Origin: Sedimenticola hydrogenitrophicus
GTDB lineage: Bacteria > Pseudomonadota > Gammaproteobacteria > Chromatiales > Chromatiaceae
NCBI RefSeq assembly: GCF_025175675.1
Contig: NZ_JANIOA010000021.1
Location: forward strand, 1 to 64,000
Direction: 5' to 3'
DNA length: 64,000 bases
Part shown: positions 1-10,173 of the stretch, piece after piece
Layout: the number at the start of each line of letters is the position of its first letter
Position numbering within the stretch: position 1 is the stretch's first letter
Position numbers and translations under genes: made by a program
Notes under the pieces: generated by a model
What the model was told of the DNA's origin: nothing
What the model saw: only the letters and a program-made list of their open reading frames with translations
Database searches by the model: none

Positions 1-115
1 CTGATACGGGTATCAATCCCTACAGGGAACAATAATGAATTATTTTTCCTGCTTGAATTATACTAGATGCACTATTTTGCCTATCTCCATGGAGAAATCA
101 ATTAAAAACCGACTC
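1..115. other. Non-coding left edge
   Basis: AT-richer intergenic DNA between the window edge and the first mobile repeat. No reading frame, RNA or clear promoter is recognisable. The last bases (108-115) are the left target-site duplication of the repeat that starts at 116. Confidence 0.5.
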
Positions 116-374
116 GTAACTACTCATCCGATCTGTAAGTGATTGACCTGCCTTGTTGGCCGATCTTGATGGCGCCTCGAATCCGGCCCCTTTTTCAGAT
201 TCAAGCCTGCCCTTGTTTGAGCGCAGCGAGTTTTGTCCACGGATGGACTTATGCCGCGGAGGCCATGAATGGCCGGGAGCGGCTTGGGCAGGCACTGAAA
301 ATGGGGTCGGATTCGAGGAAACAAGCCATCGTGTGAGGCCGACAAGGCAGGCCAATCTCCCCGTGAGCAGTTAC
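116..374. mobile_element. MITE, GTAA-element family, copy 1 (259 bp)
   Basis: Imperfect palindrome whose left end begins GTAACTACTCA and whose right end read inward begins GTAACTGCTCACGGGG. It is flanked by a near-perfect 8-bp duplication, ACCGACTC at 108-115 and CCCGACTC at 375-382 (7 of 8 match). Internal arms resemble the copy at 32721-32924 in inverse orientation, but this copy carries an extra 51-bp REP unit at 233-283. It encodes no protein. GTAA ends plus 8-bp duplications are features of the IS66 family, so mobilisation in trans by an IS66-type transposase is the likely origin (inference). Confidence 0.85.
233..283 (+). repeat. 52-bp REP-like unit inserted in MITE copy 1
   Basis: Matches a unit seen elsewhere in the window (4907-4950, three in tandem at 15825-15979). 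The consensus begins TTTGTCCAGGGATGG and ends GGCC-spacer-GGCCGGGAGCGG, with a small GGCC hairpin. It interrupts the MITE: the related copy at 32721 reads straight across this point, so the REP unit arrived after the MITE. Confidence 0.75.
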
Positions 375-551
375 CCCGACTCTCTGCAATCTCATAATAA
401 CTTTTTATGGTGCACAAAGGAGTCTACGTATCCGATTACATTAGGTAGTAAACTACGCCGCTAAGTAGGGAAGCGGGGTAGAGAAGCGGGTGCACTACAC
501 TTCAGCGATCGATAGAGCGATCGATGGAACAGCATCGGATGTTGAAGGAAA
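375..551. other. Intergenic region upstream of the ETF-QO promoter
   Basis: Non-coding. Contains a 10-bp direct repeat AGCGATCGAT at 504-513 and 516-525 (12-bp period), about 30 bp upstream of the -35 element, which could be an activator or repressor half-site pair. Nothing else is recognisable. Confidence 0.45.
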
Positions 552-598
552 TTGACCCGTCTGCCTGACTCAGTATAATGACGTTTACGTAAACGTCA
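552..598 (+). promoter_or_regulatory. Sigma-70 promoter with overlapping palindromic operator for the beta-oxidation operon
   Basis: TTGACC (552-557) and TATAAT (574-579) are separated by 16 bp, a near-consensus promoter with a predicted start near 586. A perfect 20-bp palindrome TGACGTTTACGTAAACGTCA lies at 579-598, over the end of the -10 element and the start point, an arrangement typical of repression. Similar ACGT-centred palindromes have been described for regulators of fatty-acid and branched-chain amino-acid catabolism in proteobacteria (LiuR/FadP type); that link is from memory and no regulator gene lies nearby. Confidence 0.75.
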
Positions 599-660
599 AC
601 AAAGCTATCTTGGATCATCCGGAAACAACAGCCGGGACAAACACCAAAGCAAACGCCAAA

Positions 661-666
661 GGAGGT
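661..666 (+). promoter_or_regulatory. Ribosome binding site GGAGGT deciding the ETF-QO start
   Basis: A perfect Shine-Dalgarno core 6 nt upstream of GTG 673. It argues against the earlier in-frame TTG at 610, which would add 21 non-conserved residues and lacks such a site. Confidence 0.8.
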
Positions 667-672
667 GTCGCT

Positions 673-2301
673 GTGGAACGCGAAGCGATGGAATTTGATG
701 TTGTGATTGTTGGCGCAGGCCCATCGGGCCTCTCCGCGGCCATTCGACTGGCGCAACTGGCCAGCGAAAAAGAGCAGGAGTTGACGATCTGCGTGGTCGA
801 GAAAGGCTCGGAGGTGGGCGCCCATATCCTCTCCGGAGCTATCCTCGAGCCGCGTGCGCTCGAGGAACTGATTCCGGATTGGAAAGCGCGCGCCGCGCCG
901 CTGGATACCCCCGCCCTGGAGGATCGTTTCCTCTATCTTACTGAAAAGAAATCCATCGCCATGCCCAACCCGCCGCAGATGCACAACAGCGGCAATTACA
1001 TCATCAGCCTGGGCAACTTCTGCCGCTGGTTGGCAGAGCAGGCGGAACAGCTCGGGGTGGAGATCTTCCCCGGTTTTGCCGCCGCCGAGGTGCTCTATGA
1101 CGAGCAGGGCGCGGTGCGGGGTATCGCCACCGGCGATATGGGGATCAACCGTGCCGGCGAGAAGACCGACAACTTTGAACCCGGCATCGAGCTGCATGCC
1201 AAACAGACCATCTTCTCCGAGGGCTGCCGCGGCTCACTGACCAAGGAGTTGATGGAACGTTTCAAGCTGCGCGACGGTGTCGATCCCCAGACTTACGGCA
1301 TCGGCATCAAGGAGCTGTGGGAGATCGATCCGGCCAGGGTCAGACCCGGCTCCATCATGCACAGTATCGGCTGGCCCCTGGACAGTCAGACCTATGGCGG
1401 CTCGTTCCTGTATCACCTGTCGGAGAATCAGGTGGTGGTCGGCTTCGTGGTCGGCCTGGATTATAAAAATCCGCACCTCAATCCATTCGAGGAGTTCCAG
1501 CGCTTCAAGACCCACCCGGATATCTGGCCGCTGTTCGAGGGTGGCCGCCGCATCAGTTACGGCGCCCGCGCCCTCTCCGAGGGCGGCTTTCAGTCGATTC
1601 CCAAGCTTACCTTCCCCGGCGGACTGCTGGTGGGCGATACCGCCGGTTTCCTCAACGTGCCCAAGATCAAGGGTACCCACACCGCCATGAAGAGCGCCAT
1701 GGTGGCGGCGGAGGCGATCTTCGAGTCGATCGCCGGCGAGGGCCATAAAGAGGTGGGAAGCTACCCGCAGCGCCTGCGCCAGAGCTGGCTGTGGGAGGAG
1801 CTGAACCAAGTGCGCAACATCCGTCCCGGCTTCAGCAAGGGGCTCTGGTTCGGCCTGTTCAACGCGGCTCTGGAGACCTACCTGTTCCGCGGCAAGGCGC
1901 CCTGGACCCTGCACCACCACGCCGACCACGAGCAGCTCGGCAAGGCGGCCGACTACCCGCGGATCAACTACCCGAAGCCGGATGGCAAGGTCACCTTTGA
2001 CCGGCTCTCCTCGGTGTTTATCTCCAACACCAATCATGAGGAGGATCAGCCGGTGCACCTGACACTGAAGGATCCGGCGGTGCCGATCCGGGTCAACCTG
2101 GCGCTCTATGATGCCCCCGAACAGCGCTACTGCCCCGCCGGGGTGTACGAGATCATCCGCGAGGAAGGCGCGGAGCCCAGGTTGCAGATCAACGCCCAGA
2201 ACTGTGTGCACTGCAAGACCTGCGACATCAAGGACCCGACCCAGAATATCCACTGGACCGTCCCGCAGGGCGGCGGAGGTCCCAACTATCCGAATATGTG
2301 A
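673..2301 (+). CDS. Electron transfer flavoprotein-ubiquinone oxidoreductase
   Basis: Passes electrons from ETF, reduced by acyl-CoA dehydrogenases, to the membrane quinone pool. The 542-aa product has the expected family length. The FAD dinucleotide motif GAGPSG is near the N-terminus. The C-terminus holds the single [4Fe-4S] cluster cysteines (CPAGVYE, then [13 protein letters not shown]) and the family ending [13 protein letters not shown] start chosen from GGAGGT at 661-666. It heads an operon with an acyl-CoA dehydrogenase and a thioesterase, so it probably serves fatty-acid or related acyl-CoA oxidation. Expression probably responds to the operator at 579-598. A fragment of a mobile repeat lies just after the stop codon. 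Confidence 0.96.
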   Translation: MEREAMEFDVVIVGAGPSGLSAAIRLAQLASEKEQELTICVVEKGSEVGAHILSGAILEPRALEELIPDWKARAAPLDTPALEDRFLYLTEKKSIAMPNPPQMHNSGNYIISLGNFCRWLAEQAEQLGVEIFPGFAAAEVLYDEQGAVRGIATGDMGINRAGEKTDNFEPGIELHAKQTIFSEGCRGSLTKELMERFKLRDGVDPQTYGIGIKELWEIDPARVRPGSIMHSIGWPLDSQTYGGSFLYHLSENQVVVGFVVGLDYKNPHLNPFEEFQRFKTHPDIWPLFEGGRRISYGARALSEGGFQSIPKLTFPGGLLVGDTAGFLNVPKIKGTHTAMKSAMVAAEAIFESIAGEGHKEVGSYPQRLRQSWLWEELNQVRNIRPGFSKGLWFGLFNAALETYLFRGKAPWTLHHHADHEQLGKAADYPRINYPKPDGKVTFDRLSSVFISNTNHEEDQPVHLTLKDPAVPIRVNLALYDAPEQRYCPAGVYEIIREEGAEPRLQINAQNCVHCKTCDIKDPTQNIHWTVPQGGGGPNYPNM

Positions 2302-2308
2302 CCGCCGG

Positions 2309-2344
2309 GTTACTACTCACGGGGCGATTGTCCTGCCTTGCCGG
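2309..2344 (+). mobile_element. GTAA-element fragment (one end only)
   Basis: GTTACTACTCACGGGGCGATT followed by CCTGCCTTGCCGG matches one terminus of the GTAA-element family, but the element stops after about 36 bp and no second end follows. It is a decayed or truncated copy between the ETF-QO and acyl-CoA dehydrogenase genes. Confidence 0.65.
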
Positions 2345-2392
2345 TCATAGAAAACCGTCATCCAATTCAGGCCTTATCAAGAGGAGTCATCC

Positions 2393-4180
2393 ATGCCCAG
2401 CTACAAAGCCCCTATCCGCGATCTACAGTTTGTGTTCCATGAACTGCACGAGGCCGACAGGACCCTGAGCGCCCTCCCCGGCTTCGACGAGGTGAGCCCG
2501 GATCTGGTGGACGCGATTCTGCAGGAAGGCGGCAAGATCTGCGAGGAGTTGCTGCAACCGCTGAACCAGAGCGGCGACCTGGAGGGGTGTCGTTTCGAGG
2601 ATGGCCAGGTGACCACGCCCGAGGGCTTCAAGGAAGCCTATCGCACCTTCATCGAGGGCGGCTGGCCTTCGCTGGCCGCCGACCCGGAACTGGGCGGCCA
2701 GGGACTGCCCGAGACCCTCAGCTTCATGCTGGAGGAGATGCTCTGCTCGGCCAACGTCTCTTTCAGCCTCTACCCCGGTCTGACCCGGGGCGCCATCACC
2801 GCCCTCAGCCACCACGCCAGCGACGAGCTGAAGAAGCAATATCTACCGAAGATGGTCGAGGGTACCTGGAGCGGCACTATGTGCCTGACCGAACCGCATT
2901 GCGGCACCGACCTCGGCCTGGTCCGCACCCGGGCGGTAGCGAACGGGGATGGCAGTTACGCCATCAGCGGAACCAAGATCTTCATCACCGGCGGCGAGCA
3001 TGACCTGACGGAGAACATCATCCACCTGGTGCTGGCGCGGTTGCCGGACGCCCCGGAGGGGGTGCGCGGCATCAGCCTGTTCCTGGTGCCGAAACGGCTC
3101 CCCGACGCCAACAACGAAGCAGTCGGAGAGAATGCCGTCAGCTGCGGTTCGATCGAGCACAAGATGGGGATCAAGGCCTCGGCCACCTGTGTGATGAACT
3201 TCGATGGCGCCACCGGCTACCTGGTGGGTCCGGAGAACAAGGGGCTCGCCTGCATGTTCACCATGATGAACTCCGAGCGCCTGGCCATCGGCATGCAGGG
3301 GCTGGGGCTGGCCGAGGTGGCCTACCAGAACGCGGTTGAATATGCCCGGGAGCGCGTCCAGAGCCGCGCGGCAACCGGCGTCAAGGCGCCAGACAAGGCC
3401 GCCGATCCCCTGCTGGTGCACCCGGACATCCGCCGCATGCTGCTCACCACCCGCGCCTATAACGAGGCCGCCCGGGCCCTGGCCGTGTGGAGCGCGATCA
3501 ACATCGATCTGGCGCACCGCCATCCCGAGCCTGAGCAGCGGGAGGCGGCGGATGACTATGTCGCCCTGATCACGCCGATCGTCAAGGCGTTCTTCTCCGA
3601 TTACGGCTACGAGACCACCACCCTCTGCCAGCAGGTCTATGGTGGCCACGGCTACATCCAGGAGTGGGGCATGGAGCAGTTTGTCCGGGATGCCCGTATC
3701 GCCCAGATCTACGAAGGCACCAACGGCATCCAGGCACTGGACCTGGTCCGCCGCAAACTGTTCATCCACGACGGCCGGCTACCGCAGCGCTTCTTCGCCC
3801 TGCTGGACGACTATATTGCCGATAATCGGGGCGATGAAGCGCTCGCGGAATTCATTGACCCGTTGCGCGAGGCCAACACCCTGCTGCAGGAGCTGACGGC
3901 CTGGCTGGTCGCCGGGAGTCAGCAGAACCCGGATGAGCTCGGGGCCGCCGCCACCGATTACCTGCGCATCTTCGCCCTGACCACCTTTGCCTGGCTCTGG
4001 GCACGCATGGCGCAGCTGGCACGGGCGAGGCTGGCCGACGACAACAGCGGTTTCTACCGGACCAAGATCAACACCGCGCGTTTTTTCATGGGACGCCTCC
4101 TGCCCCAGATACAGGGGCTGAATATCGGCATCCGCTCGGGTTCCGGCCTGATGATGGCGCTTGACGAAACCGAGTTCTGA
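2393..4180 (+). CDS. Acyl-CoA dehydrogenase (long form with C-terminal extension)
   Basis: FAD-dependent alpha,beta-dehydrogenation of an acyl-CoA thioester, passing electrons to ETF. The 595-aa length and layout (extra N-terminal segment, standard core, C-terminal helical extension) fit the bacterial long acyl-CoA dehydrogenase group that includes DmdC-like enzymes; substrate cannot be read from sequence. Core signatures are visible: MCLTEPHCGTDLG in the FAD-binding beta domain, and QVYGGHGYIQEWGMEQ followed by QIYEGTNGIQALDL in the C-terminal domain. AAGAGGAG lies just upstream of ATG 2393. The position after ETF-QO and before a thioesterase supports a complete acyl-CoA oxidation module. 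A role in methylmercaptopropionyl-CoA turnover is possible but unproven. Confidence 0.93.
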   Translation: MPSYKAPIRDLQFVFHELHEADRTLSALPGFDEVSPDLVDAILQEGGKICEELLQPLNQSGDLEGCRFEDGQVTTPEGFKEAYRTFIEGGWPSLAADPELGGQGLPETLSFMLEEMLCSANVSFSLYPGLTRGAITALSHHASDELKKQYLPKMVEGTWSGTMCLTEPHCGTDLGLVRTRAVANGDGSYAISGTKIFITGGEHDLTENIIHLVLARLPDAPEGVRGISLFLVPKRLPDANNEAVGENAVSCGSIEHKMGIKASATCVMNFDGATGYLVGPENKGLACMFTMMNSERLAIGMQGLGLAEVAYQNAVEYARERVQSRAATGVKAPDKAADPLLVHPDIRRMLLTTRAYNEAARALAVWSAINIDLAHRHPEPEQREAADDYVALITPIVKAFFSDYGYETTTLCQQVYGGHGYIQEWGMEQFVRDARIAQIYEGTNGIQALDLVRRKLFIHDGRLPQRFFALLDDYIADNRGDEALAEFIDPLREANTLLQELTAWLVAGSQQNPDELGAAATDYLRIFALTTFAWLWARMAQLARARLADDNSGFYRTKINTARFFMGRLLPQIQGLNIGIRSGSGLMMALDETEF

Positions 4181-4252
4181 TTTACGACCGGCGGTTGCCA
4201 TAGCCAATGCCACGATGCCCAGCGATAGTTGCTTCCACCATCAGGAGTCCTT

Positions 4253-4702
4253 ATGCCGAAAATAACCTGCCAGGATTTTAATCACATTCTGCAGAGCGAG
4301 ATGACCTGGGCCAGCGATGCGGACATGCGGCTGGAGCGTATCGAACCCGGTCTGGCGGTCATGCGCCTGCCCTATCACCACGGCAGTACCCGACCGGGCG
4401 GCAGCATCTCCGGCCCGCACATGATGATGCTGGCGGACGCCTGCATGTACGCGGTGGTGCTGGGCCTGATCGGCCAGGTGAAACTGGCGGTCACCACCAA
4501 TTTCAACATCAATTTCCTGCGCAAACCGGAGGAGACCGATCTCCTGGCCGAGGGCAAGATTATCAAGCTCGGCAAACGGCTGGCCATTATGGAGGTCTCC
4601 ATCAGCGCCGCGACCACCGGCAAGCTGGTAGCCCACGCCACCGGGACCTATTCGATACCCCCGAGTGCGGTCAGTGAAGCGGACCTGGCAATCGGAGAGT
4701 AA
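4253..4702 (+). CDS. PaaI-family hotdog thioesterase
   Basis: Probable acyl-CoA thioesterase of 149 aa with one hotdog domain. The segment around GGSISGPHMMMLADACMYA matches the hotdog helix and its active-site region, followed by a TNFNINFLR strand. Start at ATG 4253 is supported by AGGAG at 4243-4247; an upstream in-frame TTG has no such site. Third gene of the beta-oxidation operon, 72 bp after the acyl-CoA dehydrogenase. Likely removes dead-end or excess acyl-CoA to recycle CoA. Substrate unknown. Confidence 0.88.
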   Translation: MPKITCQDFNHILQSEMTWASDADMRLERIEPGLAVMRLPYHHGSTRPGGSISGPHMMMLADACMYAVVLGLIGQVKLAVTTNFNINFLRKPEETDLLAEGKIIKLGKRLAIMEVSISAATTGKLVAHATGTYSIPPSAVSEADLAIGE

Positions 4703-4751
4703 ATAAGTATTTCATTATTTTATTGATTGATAATTCTCAATGCGATACACT

Positions 4752-4903
4752 CTCCCCGTGTGCTTCAATAGCCTCAGGTCGGCGGGACTTGGCCAAAGGC
4801 AGTATCGTAGTAGTGTCAAGTCCTGCTGTTCCTTCATATCTCCATCCTCCTTTGGTGGTTACAAGGTTACATTTCCCCGGCATCCCCGCCGGGCATTTTT
4901 TTG
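4752..4903 (+). ncRNA. Candidate small RNA (predicted)
   Basis: No credible protein frame lies between the thioesterase stop and this terminator. An AT-rich promoter-like stretch with a weak Fur-box-like core (TTGATTGATAATTCTCAAT, 4723-4741) precedes it, and an intrinsic terminator closes it at 4875-4902. The stretch TCCATCCTCCTTTGG (4841-4855) is complementary to Shine-Dalgarno sequences, a common seed type in regulatory RNAs. Alternatively this is simply the 3' untranslated region of the preceding operon. Confidence 0.3.
4875..4902 (+). terminator. Intrinsic terminator
   Basis: Stem CCCGGC (4876-4881) pairs with GCCGGG (4888-4893) across a 6-nt loop, followed by a run of seven T. It ends either the beta-oxidation operon or the candidate small RNA. 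Confidence 0.7.
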
Positions 4904-4906
4904 CCC

Positions 4907-4950
4907 AGTGACGAGCTTATACCGCGAAGGCCAGGATGGCCGGGAGCGGC
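4907..4950 (+). repeat. 52-bp REP-like unit, diverged copy
   Basis: CTTATACCGCGAAGGCCAGG followed by ATGGCCGGGAGCGG matches the REP-like unit found at 233-283 and 15825-15979. Its 5' part is diverged. It lies between the terminator and the cheX promoter. Confidence 0.65.
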
Positions 4951-4951
4951 A

Positions 4952-4980
4952 TTCCAAAACATCCGCCACTGACTTATAAT
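4952..4980 (+). promoter_or_regulatory. cheX promoter, possibly giving a leaderless mRNA
   Basis: A perfect TATAAT at 4975-4980 lies 7 nt before the cheX ATG (4988), with TTCCAA at -35 (17-bp spacing). The predicted transcription start would fall on or next to the A of ATG, and no Shine-Dalgarno sequence is visible. Confidence 0.5.
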
Positions 4981-4987
4981 CCCACAC

Positions 4988-5452
4988 ATGAAAGCGGAAT
5001 TCGTCAATCCATTCCTGAACGCAATCCTTGATGTTCTCGCCACGATGGCACGCATAGAAGCCAGACCTGGCAAGCCCTATCTCAAAAACGAGCGTACCTC
5101 ACTGGGCGATGTCAGCGGCCTGATCGGCCTGACCGGCAACCAGATGAAAGGGTCGCTCGCCATCTCGTTTTCCGAATCGGTCATTTTCCAGGTGGCGGAG
5201 AATATGCTGGGTGAGCGGGTTGACTCGGTAAATGACCTGGTCACCGACCTGGTGGGTGAAATCACCAATATGGTAACCGGTGGCGCAAAGCGGACGCTGA
5301 GCGAGATGGGCTATGACTTTGACCTGGCAATCCCGGGCGTGGTGGCAGGCAAGAACCATGTGATTACACACAAGACCAGCGGCCAGACCATTATTCTCCC
5401 CTTCCATACCGATCAGGGTGACTTTTTTGTCGAGATCTGCTTCGAAGGTTGA
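4988..5452 (+). CDS. CheX-like chemotaxis phosphatase
   Basis: CheX/CheC-type proteins dephosphorylate CheY-P or related receiver domains in the cytoplasm. The 154-aa product is the usual single-domain size. The catalytic E-x-x-N motif is seen as E91-I-T-N94 in DLVGEITNMVTGGAK, with GSLAISFSES earlier in the fold. No other chemotaxis gene is in the window, so it is an orphan that may act on a distant CheY or a diguanylate-cyclase-linked receiver. Translation may be leaderless. Confidence 0.9.
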   Translation: MKAEFVNPFLNAILDVLATMARIEARPGKPYLKNERTSLGDVSGLIGLTGNQMKGSLAISFSESVIFQVAENMLGERVDSVNDLVTDLVGEITNMVTGGAKRTLSEMGYDFDLAIPGVVAGKNHVITHKTSGQTIILPFHTDQGDFFVEICFEG

Positions 5453-5627
5453 TCTCGTTCCCCGCCCGTTCGCACTATTTTCAGCCCGGCTTTCCAGCAG
5501 TGTTTAAACTGACGATAATCGGTCTGTTGTAAACCCCCGGCGGAGATGTTGCCGCAATTTGATTCTGGACACTCGCCGAACCACGCTTGCCGGATACCTC
5601 GCCTGCCCGGATACAGGAAATCCACCC

Positions 5628-6350
5628 ATGGAAAACCGTTTGCCGCAAAAACTCCAGCTTGGCATTGAATACCTCAAGCAAGCAGGATTGAATCTTTTTT
5701 CCATTCTCGAGGTCGGGCGATTGCCGGATCGGGTGACCAGCCGGCTCGCCGATGTCGCCTTCCCGCTCTCCCCCCGGAGCCGTATCATCCTGATCGGCAA
5801 TGGCGGACGGGGCCTCTGGAAAGCCCTGTCCACGGCACAGTGGCAACAGCCGGATCCGATCAATCGCTACAGCAGCGAGGCCGCTCGCCACTTTGCCGGC
5901 CAGGTACTGACTCCGGGAAACTACCGGCTCATCTACCCCGGCGACAACCCGGTCGCCCTGCAGCAATTAGGGGCCAGCGCCGGCTGGCATACCGCCTCAC
6001 CGCTGGGGCTGGGCATCAATCCACAATGGGGGCTCTGGTACGCCTACCGCGCGGCGCTGCTAACCAATGACCCGCTGCCGGAAATGTGCCAACCGGCACC
6101 GCTCCCCCCCTGTGCCTCCTGTAGCGAAAAACCCTGTCTTTCCGTCTGTCCCGCCGGGGCGCTAAGTGAAACGGCGACCATCGACATGGATTTATGCGCC
6201 GGTTACCGGCTCAGCCCCGATTCCGGCTGTGCCGATCGCTGTCTGGCGCGTCTCAGTTGCCCTGTATCAACGGAACAGCGTTATACTCTGAAGCAGGTCC
6301 AGTATCACTATCGACTCTCCCTTGAAACATTGCGACACTACTTCAGTTAA
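5628..6350 (+). CDS. Small QueG-like 4Fe-4S protein
   Basis: A 240-aa cytoplasmic protein with two cysteine clusters near the C-terminus: C-x2-C-x4-C-x3-C-P in PPCASCSEKPCLSVCPAG, and a later group in LCAGYRL, GCADRCLARLSCP. Together they could hold two [4Fe-4S] clusters. The fold resembles the ferredoxin half of epoxyqueuosine reductases, but the protein is too short and lacks the cobalamin-binding N-terminal half, so queuosine function is not claimed. ATG 5628 has AGGA at 5614-5617; an upstream in-frame start at 5559 is possible. It ends just before ppk1. Confidence 0.7.
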   Translation: MENRLPQKLQLGIEYLKQAGLNLFSILEVGRLPDRVTSRLADVAFPLSPRSRIILIGNGGRGLWKALSTAQWQQPDPINRYSSEAARHFAGQVLTPGNYRLIYPGDNPVALQQLGASAGWHTASPLGLGINPQWGLWYAYRAALLTNDPLPEMCQPAPLPPCASCSEKPCLSVCPAGALSETATIDMDLCAGYRLSPDSGCADRCLARLSCPVSTEQRYTLKQVQYHYRLSLETLRHYFS

Positions 6351-6366
6351 GGGCCCGCCCTCACCC

Positions 6367-8595
<2,229 letters not shown>

Positions 8596-8680
8596 CCACA
8601 GGGAAGAAACAGCTGACAATGACGGTACAGGGAGAAAACACCACGCGATGACGGCAGCGGTGGTGCACGAAAAACACACA

Positions 8681-8747
8681 GGGTCGGAGTCCAGTCGCGC
8701 ACCGGCGGCGGTAAACTCCACCCGGTCCGGGAGCCTGACTCCGACCC
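8681..8747. repeat. Inverted repeat between ppk1 and the DMT transporter
   Basis: An 11-bp perfect inverted repeat, GGGTCGGAGTC (8681-8691) and GACTCCGACCC (8737-8747), encloses a GC-rich core. No T-run follows, so it is more likely an intergenic repeat than a terminator. The rest of 8596-8859 shows no feature beyond the next gene's ribosome binding site. Confidence 0.55.
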
Positions 8748-8859
8748 CTTCCACATAACGCCAAGCGTGTGTTTTTTCTGTTTGTCTCAGCGTCACAACC
8801 CTCTATAATCCTCCGCTTTCAGCCAGTCAAAAAACTGTCCTCCTGCCGGGAGATCCTGG

Positions 8860-9837
8860 GTGTTCAGCCTTTTCCGTGAATCCGAAAACCGACATATCGG
8901 TACGCTCGTGCTGGGCTGCCTGATGATGGGTTCGATGGGTATTTTTGCCAACCAGATCGTGCAGACACACCCGGTGAATGTGGTCTTTCTGCGCTTCTTT
9001 TTCTGCGTCCTCAGTTTCCCGCTGATCGCAATTATCAGCTACCCGCTGTTTCCCCGAAAAACCCGGGACAAGATCCTGGAGTCGATTGCTTTCGCAAGAA
9101 ACCAGCCCGGCCTGTGGATCATGGTCGGAATCTCCATGGCGCTGGTGCTGGCCCTCTATACCCTGGGCGCGGTCCTGCTGTCGGTGGGTCTGAGCGTGAT
9201 CCTCCTCTATACCGCCGCCATCTGGTTTCCGCTCACCGAGAAACTGGCCTGCCGCTACCTGTTCCCCGACCTGCGCCCCACCCAGTTCAGCAGTGCCTAC
9301 TATCTGTCGGTTGGAGTCAACTTGCTGGGGCTGGTGACCATCATCCTGGGGACGACCCAGCTTCCGCGCTTCGGTTCACTGTCGTCGGTGCTGGGGTTGA
9401 TCTGCTCCGTCACCGCCAGCATCGCCTTCTCTTTCAGCATGGTGCTGGTTCGGGTGATCAAGACCCGGGGGATCAAAAGCGAGCAGATGATCGTTGCCAG
9501 TTCATTCATCGGTTCACTGATCATGCTGCCGGCGCTGTTTCTGCTGCCGATCGAGCTGAGCAGTGCCAACCTGTACAACGCCGCCGGCATGGGTTTTATC
9601 GCCACGGCCCTGGGTGGGTTGATCTACTTCAAGGGATTCGGCAGTGTGCGCACCTCGCTGGCACCGGTACTGGCCTACCTGGAACCGATCTTCGGGTTCG
9701 GCCTGGCCATCCTGATCCTGGGGGAGCAGTTCACCCTGACCCTGCTGCTGGGGATGAGCATCATCCTCGCCTCAAACCTGGGTTACACACTGATTGATCT
9801 CTGGCGCAGCCGCCATCTGCTTGCCGGACTGGAGTAA
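8860..9837 (+). CDS. EamA/DMT-family inner-membrane transporter
   Basis: Drug/metabolite transporter superfamily protein of 325 aa with about ten hydrophobic helices arranged as two EamA repeats. A charged cytoplasmic stretch (FPRKTRDKILES) separates early helices. GTG 8860 is preceded by GGGAG at 8848-8852. Members export amino acids, nucleobases or other small metabolites; the substrate is not predictable. It stands alone, flanked by repeats, and is convergent with the liv cluster. Confidence 0.85.
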   Translation: MFSLFRESENRHIGTLVLGCLMMGSMGIFANQIVQTHPVNVVFLRFFFCVLSFPLIAIISYPLFPRKTRDKILESIAFARNQPGLWIMVGISMALVLALYTLGAVLLSVGLSVILLYTAAIWFPLTEKLACRYLFPDLRPTQFSSAYYLSVGVNLLGLVTIILGTTQLPRFGSLSSVLGLICSVTASIAFSFSMVLVRVIKTRGIKSEQMIVASSFIGSLIMLPALFLLPIELSSANLYNAAGMGFIATALGGLIYFKGFGSVRTSLAPVLAYLEPIFGFGLAILILGEQFTLTLLLGMSIILASNLGYTLIDLWRSRHLLAGLE

Positions 9838-9850
9838 CACACCCTGCTCC

Positions 9851-10017
9851 CGTAGGGTGGGTTAGGCGCACCCTGCGTCGGAGGTGGCCGTTTGCATTGC
9901 ATCGTGCGCGCGCCGTAACCCACCGCTTGGTGGTTGCGGCATCGGTGGGTTACGCGGCGCCCGGGTGTTGTTGCGGCCGGGAAGTATGGTGCCTGCGCGC
10001 CGCTAACCCACCCTACG
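9851..10017. repeat. 167-bp palindromic intergenic repeat, copy 1
   Basis: Begins CGTAGGGTGGGTTAGG and ends CTAACCCACCCTACG, a long terminal inverted repeat, with inner CGTAACCCACC and GGTGGGTTACG arms forming a second hairpin. An equally long copy is at 27484-27650. No reading frame is supported. GTAGGGTGGGTTAG-type repeats are common between genes in many proteobacteria. Confidence 0.8.
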
Positions 10018-10123
10018 AAACTGGAAGATTTACAGAATTCGCGTTCATTTGCGTTTAATATTCTCCTGACTGTGGCTGAGCCAGATGGGTAATCAGGTAG
10101 GATTAAACCTGACACCCCCCAGA

Positions 10124-10154
10124 CAAAAAGCCCGGCAATATGCCGGGCTTTTTG
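10124..10154 (-). terminator. Bidirectional intrinsic terminator after livJ
   Basis: AAAAAGCCCGGCA pairs with TGCCGGGCTTTTT across a 3-nt loop; A- and T-runs on both sides let it work on both strands. It lies 20 bp after the livJ stop and also faces the convergent DMT gene. Confidence 0.9.
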
Positions 10155-10173
10155 TGGCGCTTATACTCGCTGG

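Noticed and set aside
98-464. Several overlapping frames of 65-103 residues
   Set aside because: They lie in the MITE and its palindromic arms and have no domain or ribosome site; similar frames recur at the other MITE copies for the same reason.
4722-4742. Definite Fur box
   Set aside because: Only about 10 of 19 positions match the consensus; kept only as weak support for the candidate small RNA.
4740-4979. 79-residue ORF between the thioesterase and cheX
   Set aside because: Crosses an intrinsic terminator and a REP unit, with no ribosome site or recognisable protein features.
5628-6350. Epoxyqueuosine reductase QueG
   Set aside because: Too short and lacking the cobalamin-binding N-terminal half; only the cysteine pattern is similar.
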